From the NCBI GenBank assembly GCA_023846275.1, contig JAIUJO010000165.1, positions 973,001-1,037,000 on the forward strand: a stretch of 64,000 nt of DNA, read 5' to 3'. Source of the stretch: Vanilla planifolia (taxonomy: Eukaryota > Streptophyta > Magnoliopsida > Asparagales > Orchidaceae). Every line of letters begins with the position of its first letter. Within the stretch, counting starts at the first letter, position 1. Position numbers and translations under genes: made by a program. Below are positions 13,849 through 24,272 of this stretch, piece by piece. The notes beneath the pieces are model-generated. The model had not been told where the DNA came from, ran no database searches, and saw only the letters and a list, made by a program, of their open reading frames with translations.

Positions 13849-14272
13849 ACTTTCATGAAATAATTTCTTAGATAAGCAAAAATAGAGGATCTTGAGTACT
13901 ATTCAAAATTCAGATGAATTTCTTACGGCACCATTCAACAACTTGAAAGAGCCCGGGATCGATTACATAAAGTGGAAAATAGAAGCAGATGAGTTTCGAA
14001 TCAATGGATATTCTGATATATAACAAAAAAATCAATTTGATTCATGCGGATTACAATAGTTTGGAATGGTTAAAAAAACAAACAAAATGAAACTCTTTTT
14101 TTGAAACGAAAAAGAGCAATGAATCAGGTTCAACAAGTTTTTCAACAAGCATTACAAAGAGCTCTGGTAACTCTAAATAGATGTTTGAATAAAGAACGAC
14201 ATTTTCATGCCATTAGTGCTCATACCATCAGTGCTTGGTATTCGAGGGACCATCAAAGAAATAACTGATTAG
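13849..14272 (+). pseudogene. atpF: plastid-derived ATP synthase CF0 subunit b, exon 2 relic
   Basis: Subunit b is part of the peripheral stalk of plastid ATP synthase. The sequence follows atpF exon 2 from about 13,849. It includes an IEADEFRINGYSDI stretch (near 13,985-14,020) and a [23 protein letters not shown] stretch (near 14,120-14,195). It ends with the expected KEIT(D)-stop at 14,270-14,272. Stops and frameshifts in the middle make it non-coding. DNA between 13,500 and 13,848 may hold the decayed group II intron, but exon 1 could not be recognised with confidence (a weak match lies near 13,447). Confidence 0.85.
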
Positions 14273-14348
14273 CCGTTTGACACTCGTTTAGAGTTCAGGT
14301 CTAATTTTTGCCCTTCCTTCCGAGAAAGAAAATAGAGAAGAGATACTA

Positions 14349-15855
14349 ATGGGATTCGAGCTGATGAAATTGGTAATCTTATTCGAGAACGTATTCAATA
14401 GTATAATAGAGAAGTCAAGATTTGGAATATGGGTACCGTACTTCAGGTGGACGATGGTAATGCTCGTATTTATTGTGTTGATGAAGTAATGGAGGGTGAA
14501 TGAATAGAATTGGAAGAGGGTATAATTGGTATTGCTCTAAATTTAGAATCAGATAATGTTGGCATTGTATTAATAAGGGATTGTTTCATGATCAAAGAGG
14601 GAAGTTCTGTAAAAGTAACAAGAAGAATTGCCTAGATCCCTGTGAGCGAGGAGGTTGATTTTGGTTGTGTTATAAATATTCTAACTAAACCTATTGATGG
14701 ATGGCAGAGATGAAATTTCATCTTTTGAATCTCGATTATTTGAATTTCCTGCCCCAGGTATTATTTCGAGGAATTTTGTATATAAGCCCCTTCAAACGGG
14801 ACTTCTTGCCATTGATTCAATGACCCTATAGGACATGGGCAATAAGAATGAATTATTGGAGACAGACAAATTAGTAAAACAACAATAGCCACAGATATGA
14901 CTCTCAATCAAAAAAGGCAAAATGTGATATGATATGTGTTTATGTAGCTATTTGGCAAAAAGCTTCTTCTGTTTCTTAGGTAGTCACTACCTTCCTGGAA
15001 GGAAGGGCAATGGTATTGTGGTAGCTGAAACAATGGATTCGCCTACTACATTACAATATCTTGCTCATTTCCTCTATTATACGGGGGTGGCTATTGCTGA
15101 ATATTTTATGTACCATGAACGACATACTTTCATAATTTATGATGATCTCTCCAAACAGGCACAACCTTATCGTAAAATGTCTCTTCTATTAAGAAGACCC
15201 CCTAGCCATGGAACTTATCCAGGAGATCTTTTTTGTTTTGATATTCACGCCTTTTGGAAAGAGCTACTAAATCAAGTTCTCGTTTAGCTGAAGAAAGTAT
15301 GACTGCTTTACCAATAGTGGAGTCTCAATCTGGAGATGTTTCAGCATATATTCCTACTAATGTAATTTCTATTATAGAAGGATAGATATTTTGATCTATG
15401 GATCTATTTCATGCTGGAATCAGACCTGCTATTCATGTAGGTATTTCTGTTTCCAAAATAGGATCTGTAGCTCAAATTCAAGCAAGGCCATGAGCCGACA
15501 AATCCAAATTAGAACTAGCTCAATTTGCAGAGTAAAAAGCCTTTTTACGATTTTCTTTTAATGTAGATAAAACTACTCAGAATCGATTGGCAAGAGGCCA
15601 ATGATGACATGAGTTGCTTGAACAATCCAAATCAAAACCTCTTGCGATGGAGTACCAGATAGCTACTATTTCTGTCGAAACAAATGGATATCTTGATGTG
15701 TCAGAAATTAGACAATTAAAGCAATTTTTTGTTTACTGAAAAGATTACTTGACAAAGAATCAACCTCAATTCCAAGAAATTCTATCCTCTACTACTACTA
15801 AGATATTCATCGAAGAAGCTAAAACCCATTGTGAAAGAAGCTATCAGGAACATAC
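14349..15855 (+). pseudogene. atpA: plastid-derived ATP synthase CF1 alpha subunit relic
   Basis: Most of the roughly 500-codon alpha subunit gene of plastid ATP synthase can be followed in order. It starts with IRADEIGNLIRERIQ, with about 4 bp lost after the ATG, and continues through [19 protein letters not shown] 117-codon open stretch at 14,934-15,287 includes the [19 protein letters not shown] and [10 protein letters not shown] blocks. It then runs to near the C-terminus at about 15,855. In-frame stops (for example at 14,400 and 14,502) and frameshifts are spread along the gene. The final codons are lost: the gene runs directly into an antisense trnR-UCU fragment. Confidence 0.93.
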
Positions 15856-15893
15856 CAAAGGTTTAGAAGACCTCTATCCTATCCATTAGACAA
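15852..15893 (-). pseudogene. trnR-UCU: trnR-UCU fragment (D arm and anticodon arm)
   Basis: The reverse complement reads ttgtctaatggatagga, then aggtcttctaaacctttggtat, as in plastid trnR-UCU, with the TCT anticodon preserved. The T arm and 3' acceptor strand are missing and the 5' acceptor strand is not recognisable. The fragment abuts the atpA relic at a shared catacc-like string, which places a deletion between atpA and trnR. It cannot fold as a complete tRNA. Confidence 0.82.
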
Positions 15894-16018
15894 CAAATGA
15901 ATTTCATTCCTATTTTTTGTTTAAAAAATGCAATTAAGGAATACAATAAGGTTACAATAAAGCATTTAAAAATAGATAATGTATTGCATATCTTATGTAG
16001 TGAAATGAAAGAATATAT

Positions 16019-16813
16019 AGCAGGTAAGTGGAATTGAACCCGCATCGTTAGCTTGGAAGGCTAGGGGTGATAGTCGACATTGGTTGATCATGTTGAATAT
16101 CTTTAAACATCTCTAATTCAAAACCGAACATGAGATTTTGGTTTCATTCGGCTTCTTTATGAGAGATTAAAAGACTCTCACTAGACAATCCATTAGATCC
16201 ATAACATCTATGTTAGCTTTTTCCAAATACATATAAAACTGCTTGCTTTCTAGATGATCCCTCTAGAAGAGATCAATTCTAGATTTCTAGTCTAGTTCCT
16301 TCGTTCCCTATTTCTACTCGTGGGATCCTAAGGAAAAGAATTTCTACAGAGCTAAAAAAAGAAAAGAAGCCGAGGGTTCTAGTAAACCAAAACCCTCGTT
16401 TTATAGCTACTTGGATTTGGCTTCAATCTCTCTTTTACAGTGCAAAAAATGGAAGATTTAGTTAAAATTGAAATGAAAGCTTTGTGCTATCATCCATAGA
16501 TCCTTTATTCATACTCATTCAATTGAAAATATTGATACAATCCAAAAATTATGCTCCTCGATTTCATAATCCAATTTTGTTTGTTATGAAATTGAATTTC
16601 GATAGAAATCTAGATAGAAATTGTGATAATGTATATTTTTTTTGTAATCTTCTATTGAGGGGTAAAAGATGAAATATCTTTCAAAAAGGAAGTTTTGGAT
16701 CAAAATTAAGATCTGAATACTGAATAAGAGGTATTACAAAATGAAAAGAACCCTTCACTATTGTGAAGTTTGCAATAGAACGAATCACACTTTGACTACT
16801 AAACTATGCCCGC
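16019..16813 (-). tRNA. trnG-UCC: plastid-derived trnG-UCC with group II intron, probably a relic
   Basis: Exon 1 is 16,813-16,791 (gcgggcatagtttagtagt...). The intron starts with GTGTGATTCG at 16,790 and runs to about 16,065. Exon 2 is about 16,064-16,019, with the TCC anticodon in ccttccaagc and a good T arm. Near 16,160-16,115 the minus strand reads gccgaatgaa...ttcatgttcggtt-like DNA, as in the domain V/VI region of the plastid trnG intron. The acceptor stem keeps five Watson-Crick pairs and one G-U, with one C-A mismatch. Strand and position relative to trnS-GCU and atpA match the plastid order. Both exons and splice borders survive, but the surrounding insert is all pseudogenes, so expression is doubtful. 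Confidence 0.85.
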
Positions 16814-17051
16814 TATATATTCATTATTGTATATGAATGGACCTTTTGTCCAACAAAGTGATGAGAAACAACCAAGATAGCATCAGAGAAAATTTCAGCA
16901 TTGACACATATTTTGTATATTATGTGTTTTTGTTACTCTTTTTTTTCTTTTTTTTAATTGTTTTCTATTCATTCTCATTGCTATATGCTTCTATATTCTT
17001 TTTAGTGACTTAGTTTTTCTATCTTGATCTATTGTTCAAATTGGAAAGGGG

Positions 17052-17143
17052 GTTGAGATGGCTGAGTGGACTAAAGCTTCAGATTGCTAATCCGTTGTAT
17101 GAATAATTCGTACCGAGGGTTTGAATCACCCTTCTCTCCAACC
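17052..17143 (+). tRNA. trnS-GCU: plastid-derived trnS-GCU, degenerate
   Basis: The sequence gatggctgagtggactaaagc, gattGCTaatcc and taccgagggttt follows plastid trnS-GCU with its GCT anticodon and long variable arm. The T loop has about two extra bases, and the acceptor strands (gttgaga with ctctccaac) pair only with a bulged base. It lies between trnG and psbI as in plastids. It is probably a pseudogene, though it is close enough in sequence that a tRNA finder may report it. Confidence 0.85.
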
Positions 17144-17283
17144 CCATGCTTGCTTGAAATTGTTGAATTGGAATAGATTTCCATTCTTCTCTTCTTACTT
17201 TCTTTTTATTTATTTATTTTTTGTGATACATTAACTTCATATTAATTGATGAAAAATCAATGAAAAATGAAAAACAAATCTCG

Positions 17284-17401
17284 TCTCTTTTTTTCTTCCT
17301 CACGCCAAGCTTATGCCTCGGATCATTAGATAAAATCCGAATATGAAAAGAAAAACAAAGAATATTACAACTGTGTAAATGAAGAGTTGAAGAGTCAGCA
17401 T
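17284..17401 (-). pseudogene. psbI: plastid-derived photosystem II subunit I, frameshifted
   Basis: PsbI is a one-helix thylakoid protein of about 36 residues. From the ATG at 17,401 the frame reads MLTLQLFIYTVVIFFVFLF and then IFGF, matching the N-terminal three-fifths. One T is missing in the following codon, which shifts the frame. In the next frame the expected LSNDP tail continues to about 17,284 with several changes. The single-base loss leads to an early stop and ends function. Confidence 0.88.
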
Positions 17402-17563
17402 TATGCAATCTCCAAGATCAAATCTTTTTTTTGAAGGAAATAGATCACCTATTTTACTTTATTACACACACTTATACACTATGACGTATGGTGTATTGTG
17501 TATGGTATTAGATAAATCTAGATAAAAATGAAAAGAAAAAAGAAGAAAGCAACTATAGTTCCC

Positions 17564-17775
17564 CTTGGTAGATTCCCTAGAGGGGGCCCTTCTTTCTATT
17601 TTTTTGCCTTGTCCCTGGGCAAATGGTGTTGAGCACATTTGCAATCATCTATTATCTACTATTTTGTGAAAGTGACTGAGGAACAAGGTCTGTGGTGGTC
17701 ACTGAGGTGGGGACCCCCTTCTTTCCATAGATTACTTATCTATAGGAAGGATGATGTTATTGACATGTTAGTCAA
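17564..17775 (+). repeat. donor copy of a ~210 bp direct duplication
   Basis: This stretch begins in cttggtagattccctagag and includes a copy of the G/C-rich motif, a caaatggtgttgagcacatt string and a ttacttatctataggaagg string. It is repeated at 18,588-18,791 in the same orientation with few differences, including an 8 bp gap. It marks the right edge of the plastid insert. Confidence 0.85.
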
Positions 17776-18317
17776 GATTGACTTTTCATTCTGAGAATTG
17801 AGTCAAGTGATTTGACTATGTAAGGTCAGAAAATCGATCAGTCACTTTTTGAAAGCATTAACCGATTGGTGATTTATCCAAGGTTATTGGTAGGGTAAGA
17901 GAGATGAAAAGTAGTTTGAAAGATCTTCTACTCTACCATATACCCATTCTAGCATTCTTCTTCATTAAGGGATTTTTTTGGGAACCTACTAGGAAGGCTT
18001 TGCCTCAGCACAAAAAAGTACCCCCTCCTTTTTATACATAATCTAAAGGTGATGAAGTCTAATGAATATAGCAAAAGGTCTAGTTTTCTAACTTTTGCCT
18101 CTAAATTAGCTGCTTATCAATTTTAAATAACTTAGATGATACATGCTAGAGAACAGTATTCTAGCGTGCTTTGGCCTCATAGAGTTCGGTATGCTTTTGA
18201 TTGTGTAGGAATCAATACCACACTCAACTCAAACTGACTTAGAAGACTTTTCACAGTATATAGGTTCGATGCTACCATCCTATGATGATCTTCATTGTCC
18301 TCCAAAAACTGGCTGAC

Positions 18318-19053
18318 TGAAGTTCTTTGTGCTTAAATTAAACCCATAAGAGAGGGGTGAATTGTTGTAAATAAAGTTTTGAGATTTTCTTTCAATTTTT
18401 GGTTTAAACTAAAACTTAAATCATTTAAGCAAGAACAAGAAAGAGAAGTAAAATAGTACACAAAAGATTTTTAAGGTGGTTCGACTCAAAATCGAGCCTA
18501 CATCCACCCTCAACCGGTGTTGGGAATAAGCCACTAAAATTCACCAAATTACATGCGAGGTTTTTCATGCGGCTCACCTCAAACCTACTTGGTAGATTCC
18601 CCAGAGGGGGCCCTTCTTTCTATTTTTTTGCCTTGTCCCAGCGCAAATGGTGTTGAGCACATTTGCAATCATCTATTATCTACTATTTTGTGAAAGAGAT
18701 CGAGGAACAAGGTCTGCGGTGGTCACTGACCCCCTTCTTTCCATAGATTACTTATCTATAGGAAGGATGATCTTACTGACTTGTTAGTCAACAATTATTA
18801 AATTTATAACATTTTCAAATATTAATACTACTAGTGTGCCACATCATCTCAAAATTTGGACATATCAAATTTCAAAAAAATAAAGAGAGATTTCCTTGAA
18901 GCTTGCCATGACTCCAAGAGCCTTGAAGACCACTATTTTAGATATTTAAAGTTCATAGCTAGACTTAATTGAATATTAATAATTTCACTAAAAACAAGCT
19001 CATATGAGATATAAACATTTATGATTGACTTATCAAACACAAGGGAGTAAAAA
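18318..19053 (-). repeat. 3' LTR of copia element 1, with replaced interior
   Basis: Only the two ends of the LTR are kept (18,318-18,592 and 18,791-19,053). The centre, 18,588-18,791, is a copy of 17,564-17,775 and not LTR sequence. A further ~33 bp present in the 5' copy near 23,482-23,515 is missing. The copy can no longer serve as a complete promoter or terminator. Confidence 0.85.
18588..18791 (+). repeat. recipient copy of the ~210 bp duplication, inside an LTR
   Basis: Near-identical to 17,564-17,775. The left junction shares CTTGG between donor and LTR. The right junction shares a few bases (gtcaa in the donor, acaatt in the LTR). It replaces the LTR centre. Confidence 0.85.
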
Positions 19054-19199
19054 TCTCCTCCTTTTGATAATGATAAGGCATAAATGCTTTAAATACAAAA
19101 ATGTGACAATGGAAATAGAAATAAATTTTAAAGGAGAAAATTAATAATTAACATACTTTCTCTATCTTGATGCTTCCCCTGACTCCTAACTATTCTCCC

Positions 19200-19935
19200 C
19201 CTTTAACACCATCAAAAGGGAGTGAACCATAAGCAATGTCTAAAATTTCTAATTTTTCCCTCAATGTTTGAAATTACTCCGATGGTAAGGGTTTAGTAAA
19301 AATGTCAACCAATTCAAGCTTAATGGGAACATACTCTAATTCTACTAATCGTTTGGCCACTTGGTCTCTAATAAAGTGATATCTAACATCTATTTGCTTA
19401 GTCCTAGAATGATGAACTTGATTTTGGCAAATGCTAATGCACTAGTGTTATCAATTCTAATAGGTATATGTGTGACTTCTAAACAATTGTCTTGAAGTTG
19501 TCTTATTTGAAACACTAAGAAAAAAATTTAGCTCACCCATCATGCTCATTTCAAATTCTTTAGTCATAAGATCTCCAAATTCTCTACATTTTTTTTGTAC
19601 AACAAAAAATAATATCTTCAACATAAATCTAAATAATTAGTAAATCATCACCTAATTATCAAATCCTTTGGATGTGAGGTTACAAATTTCCATCCTCTAC
19701 GTAAATTACTTTTTTTTCTTTTTCTACTTCAAGCTTTTCTAATTTTCTTCATTCTTATTCAAATCTAAGTTCTTTACTAATTTTTTTCATCTTGTAAATG
19801 CTTCTCACTAACTAGTTGGATAGACTTATCAAACACAACATATATTATTTTCTCTACCATATGAGTTTTTATATTAAAGACTTTATATGCTTTTCTAATA
19901 GATGAATACCCAAGATGTGGATTTTGATTTTCTTC
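19200..19935 (-). pseudogene. pol fragments of copia element 1 (integrase tail, RT tail, RNase H tail)
   Basis: Three short pieces of pol survive in order. An integrase C-terminal stretch (GYSSIRKAYKVFN, about 19,925-19,860) comes first. The end of reverse transcriptase follows, with YVEDIIF (19,625-19,605) where YVDD is usual and then EFEMSMMGELNFF. RNase H follows with KQIDVRYHFIRDQVAKR and VDIFTKPLP (19,309-19,286). Between the integrase and RT pieces over 1.5 kb of normal pol is missing. The catalytic Asp change and the deletions make it inactive. Confidence 0.82.
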
Positions 19936-20018
19936 TTGATTTTGAATGTATAAGGTGTAAAATCTAAATTAGAAGAATACCACTAAATTAAATCATCAAT
20001 TTAAGCTTTCTAAATGTC

Positions 20019-21735
20019 TTAGACCAATCCTAGAATGTCTCCAATTATTTTGGAGATATTTTCTTCTAATATTCTAAGTTCTACTCTTAGGAACCCAAGA
20101 AAGCTTAGGTTGAGCACTAAATGGAGCTCGCATGTTCTCATTCTTAACAATCCATCTAAAATTTTGTTTTTGTGCATATATATTTCTTCTAAAAAACAAT
20201 CTTTAATAGTATGTCTAGGTTTATAGCAATAAAAACAAGCAATATTTGATGGCCTAGGCATGCTTATGTATTTAGGTTTTTCAAAATTGAAGACATGTGA
20301 AGAAGAATAAGCATGTGAAGTATGTGAAGTTTTTCTTACTCTAGCATGCTCAAAACATTGTACTTTTTCTTTTAAAACAAAAATATCATGCTTTAAAGAA
20401 GTATTCTCAATGATAATGGAAGCATTTTCATCACATATATGTTGATTTTCTATCTTTTTCTTTTCATCTTCTTTCATAACAAAAGCAAGTAATTCAACTT
20501 TTTCTTTGTAAACCTTTTTTAATTTTTTATGAGCACTCATTAAAGAAGTCAATACATTCATAACTTCAATATAATTACTTTCAAGAATATCTCTTGTCCA
20601 AGAGCTTACCTTATTTTCTTCTTCTACTTCATTTGAAGATATTAAAGATGCCTCATTTGCCATAAAACAAATCATTCCTTCTTCTCCTCTACTTGAGCTT
20701 GAAACATCTGAATCTTTAGAAACACTCCATGTAGCTTGGAAAGCTTTCTTTTTCTTCATCTTCTTCTTCTTTTCCTCTTTCATATGCTCGTCCTTGAGTT
20801 TTGGACATTCTAATTTAATATGACCGGTTTGACCACACTCAAAGCAAGTTGGTGGCCTCATCCTCTCCTTGTTGCTCTTCTTCTTCCATTTCCTATTAAG
20901 AAATCCTTTTGCCAAAATTTTTGCTAAATTGTTAACATGAGAACTTACCTTATCCTCTAAATCCGTGGAAGAGGTGAAAGTGGAATCCGAATCACATTTG
21001 GTGGCTTTGAAGGCCATGGGTTCTTCCATCTTCCTTTCATGCTTTAACTTTCTTGTAGAAACCTATTTCGTAAGTCTCCTTGACATCTCTATTTTGGTAG
21101 TGAGAAGTTCCCCAAGGAGTTCATCCAACAAAAGTTTGTTGATATCTTTAGCCGCTTTAATAGCCATTGCAAGGGGATCATATTCCTTTGGAAGGATTCT
21201 CAAATTTTTTCTTACAAGGTCCATTTGAGAATTCTCTCCTAATATTTACTAAGTCATTTGTAATGTCATTAAATCTTAAAAACATACTTTTAATACTCTC
21301 ATATGGATTCATTCTAAAATACTCATAATCATGGGTGAGGATGTTGATCTTTATCTCTTTCACTTGTGAGGTGCCCTTATAAGTTACTTCGAGTTTTTTC
21401 CACACCTCAAATGTCATATGCAAATTCATAATTTGTGTGAATTCACAAGAAGAAATTCCATAATAAAGATAATTCAAGGACCTAGCATTCAATTGAGCAA
21501 ATTTTTTGTGCTCAACATTAAGCTAACTAAAGGGGTTGACTTCATTAGTAGAAGAATTTCTAGGAAGTTGAGAAGGCTTGGTCATAACTTCCCATAACTC
21601 CAAATTGATAGATAGAATAAAAATTCTAAAATGGGTTTTCAAATGCAAGTAAAATTCTACTTTAAACAAGTGAGGCCTATTTGAAGAAAATCCTTCACAC
21701 AAAGTTGCACTCATATCAACCAAAGAGGAAGCCAT
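20019..21735 (-). pseudogene. gag of copia element 1, broken
   Basis: Gag forms the virus-like particle that packages the element RNA. Three open pieces in order cover it. The first, from MASSLVD at 21,735, is a short N-terminal domain. The second, 21,492-21,178, matches the UBN2/copia gag core (for example VWKKLEVTYKGTSQVKE). The third (21,029-20,019, 336 codons) has a zinc knuckle CFECGQTGHIKLEC near 20,855-20,810 and a second CCHC-like CFYCYKPRHTIKDC near 20,240-20,195. Between them, DNA at 21,215-21,055 continues the family sequence (LPKEYDPLAMAIKAAKDINK). At least two frame breaks disrupt the gene. The large open third piece is the longest plausible reading frame in the window. Confidence 0.85.
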
Positions 21736-21837
21736 AAAACAAAAAATATCAAAACCACAAAAAAATGCGACAGAGCATTCTCTTAGCACAAGTGGATCTC
21801 TCTCACGTGATGTTACTCACGTAATTTGGGATTCCTC

Positions 21838-21850
21838 GCTCTGATACCAA
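21838..21850 (-). promoter_or_regulatory. primer-binding site of copia element 1
   Basis: The minus strand reads TTGGTATCAGAGC, the classic primer-binding site complementary to the 3' region of initiator tRNA-Met in plant Ty1/copia elements. It follows the 5' LTR end directly and precedes gag by about 100 bp. Confidence 0.88.
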
Positions 21851-21851
21851 T

Positions 21852-23673
21852 TGAAGTTTGTGCTTAAAGTAAACCCACAAGTGGGGGGTGAATTATGGTA
21901 AATAAAGTTTTGAGATTTTCTTTCAATTTTTGGTTTAAAATAAAACTTAAATCTTTTAAGCAAGAACTCGAAAGAGAAGTAAAATAGTACACAAGATTTT
22001 TAAGGTGGTTTGACTCAAAATCGAGCCTACATCCACCCTCAAACGGTGTTGGGAAAAGCCCCTAAAATTCACCAAATTACAAGCAATGTTTTTCGTATGG
22101 CTCACCTCAAACCTACTTGGGATTTTACCAACGGCTAATCCCGAACCTACTTTAGTTTTTTTTCGGGCTCAACTAAAACCCAAGGCTTTTGCATAATTGT
22201 CAGGATGCTCTTACCCCAAAGAAACAAATACAAAAATTGGTAACAAAGTATAAACTTAAAAAAATTTAAAGAAGTATGAGGCACACTCAATATAATAAAA
22301 ATTTCAAAGAAAAATATAAAAGAGGGAGGAATAGAAATTGAAAATAGATGAAGCAAAAACCTCCAGCTTTGGGTTCCTTCTTGCAACTTTGTGAATTTGA
22401 AAGCACCGTATGTACTTGAAATTGCTCGAAGTTGTGATTTGAAAGCTTTGAAAACTTAGAAATTATAACCTTTAGGAGTTCTTCATCCTTTCGTATTTAT
22501 AGAGCTCAATTTAAGGTCTAAATCCACTCCAAATGCCTCTAAAATGAACTAGCCGTTTGGGTAACGGGCAGAAATCCGTCATCGTTCAATTTGGAGCTTG
22601 AAATGGACGATTTTTATTGAATCCCTATTTTACCATTCAAGATCAATCCTGGCCGTTGGATCTGGGTGGCCTTGATCTGGGCTTCACGTAGATCTGCTCA
22701 GGTTTGATTCTCCTGCTTGTCATTTGCTTCCTGTATTTTTCCATGATTAATTTCAACAGTCGGATTGCTCCTGCTCATCCACCATAATTAATAATCAGAT
22801 TGGACTTTAATCACACATTGCCCAAATAACTTTGTCATTGCACTCTATAGGAAATTTGGTTCGTATTTCTCTCGAGCTGTTTCGGGTTGTCTCCACCCTT
22901 CGTCGACCAAGATTTCATCTCTTGGACCTGGTTGACTTGATCTCGCATTGTTCCATTCATCTTTCTCTGCGGGCTAAATTTGCTCTATTCTGTTCAGCAT
23001 TCCCTATGGCCTTCTTCTATTGCCTTTGTGCTGCGCTCACCCCTTCCATGTCAATCCAACAATTTTTATTTTATTATTATTTTTTTTAAATTCCTAAACA
23101 CCTGGATAGGCTAGTGGTCAGGTCGGGTCGAACCCGCCTAATGCTACAGTGAAAAATCTAGAGATTAAAATTCTTTTCTAGTGCTTTGTGATAATTTTTG
23201 TGCCAAAATTTTTAATATAAGTGTAACAAAAGAATTTTATATTATGACAGTGTTACAAGTTTTCTAAATGACTATGAAAAGAAATTCATGAAAAATAATT
23301 CTTAAATAATTTTAAAAAATCAAATACCAATGTCAATGCTTTTCATAAAAAATGCTTGGCCCAAAAATCAAAATTCTACAATTTTTTAAATTTATAACAT
23401 TTTCAAATATTAATACTACTAGTGTGCCACATCATCTCAGAATTTGGACATATCAAATTCGAGAAAAATAAAGAGAGATTCAAGTATAAAAATTTTAGCA
23501 CATGTCTTCAATTTCCTTGAAGCTTCCCATGACTCCAAGAGCGTTGAAGACCACTATTTTAGACATTGAAAGTTCATAGCTTGACTTAATTGAATATTAA
23601 CAATTTTACTAAAAACAAACCCATTTGAGATATAAACATTTGTACTTGACTTATCAAACACAAGGGTGTAACA
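21852..23673 (-). repeat. 5' LTR of copia element 1 (about 1.8 kb)
   Basis: The two outer parts of this LTR match the two halves of the 3' LTR: 21,852-22,120 with 18,318-18,592, and about 23,378-23,673 with 18,791-19,053. The roughly 1,257 bp between them is present only here. On the minus strand a TATA-like ctctataaatacg lies at 22,494-22,505, which suggests that transcription would start near 22,470 and that most of the LTR is U3. Confidence 0.85.
22494..22501 (-). promoter_or_regulatory. TATA-like box in the 5' LTR
   Basis: TATAAATA on the minus strand, upstream of the R/U5 part of the LTR, at the position expected for the retroelement promoter. No direct evidence of activity. Confidence 0.5.
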
Positions 23674-23699
23674 TCGAGTTGGTAAGTCGTTTGAATGTG

Positions 23700-23768
23700 T
23701 GAAAAAATGACTTGTTTCTTAGACCCCGTTAGAAGTTCTATCCATATATCTTCTAATCGCCAGTTCAT
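23700..23768 (-). pseudogene. ycf4: plastid ycf4 5' fragment
   Basis: Ycf4 is a photosystem I assembly protein of about 185 residues. From the ATG at 23,768 the minus strand reads MNWRLEDIWIELLTGSKK, which matches the start of plastid ycf4. After about 20 codons the match ends, about 30 bp before the copia LTR edge. The rest of the gene is not found on the other side of the element. Confidence 0.8.
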
Positions 23769-24194
23769 ACTAAGAAGACTATATATATATATATATTATT
23801 TGTATTCAATTGGAATTGAGAGAATAACCCAGATGGATTGAACTTTCATTTTCTTGCTTGATCCCTAAGTCACTTTCATCGACTAGCAATATTCTAACAT
23901 GAACCATTCGTCAGAATTTGTAAGATAGATTGACTTTCTATTTCAAAGAGTTTCAAACAAGATTTTTTGATCATTTGGAATGAAATTATCATTCCATTAC
24001 TTCATTGAATAAGCTATAACCGCATATACAAGCATGAATGCGTATGTTATGTATTCATTGACCTGACATACATCAAAACTCTTTCTTTTGTTTTCAGAAA
24101 GGCCACATATCGTATATCCCACATTATGAAACTAAAAAACTATCTGTATGATGACCCAGATTTGGTTCTATTCTGTCAATCGAACAACAAGAGA

Positions 24195-24272
24195 TCAAGA
24201 AGCCATTGCAATTGTGGGGAAGACTAAGCCAACTAAAGGAATAAAAAGAAACAAAAAGTTCCAATATCTCAT
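24195..24272 (-). pseudogene. psaI: plastid photosystem I subunit VIII relic
   Basis: PsaI is a one-helix subunit of about 36 residues. The minus strand reads FIPLVGLVFPTIAMAS and then TGA (24,197-24,195), after which a degenerate tail continues to about 24,165. The conserved core is nearly identical to the plastid protein, but the start is diverged and the stop is premature. With the ycf4 start 430 bp away on the same strand it keeps the plastid psaI-ycf4 order, so the two belong to one transferred fragment. Confidence 0.82.

Larger units (their letters stand above)
18318..23673 (-). mobile_element. Ty1/copia LTR retrotransposon 1, internally deleted
   Basis: The element reads on the minus strand. 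The 5' LTR is 23,673-21,852, the primer-binding site 21,850-21,838, gag 21,735-20,019, pol fragments lie at about 19,935-19,200, a polypurine run (aaaaggaggaga) at 19,065-19,054, and the 3' LTR at 19,053-18,318. The inner domain is only about 2.8 kb because protease, most of integrase and most of reverse transcriptase are gone. The LTR ends read TGTTAC...TTCA in the 5' copy; in the 3' copy the opening TG is changed. No target-site duplication is visible (ctgac beside one end, tcgag beside the other). It lies directly next to a truncated plastid ycf4 fragment. It cannot transpose by itself. Confidence 0.88.

Noticed and set aside
15863..16672. Short frames at 15,863-16,045 and 16,484-16,672
   Set aside because: They overlap the trnR and trnG relics and the trnG group II intron, and look like chance frames.
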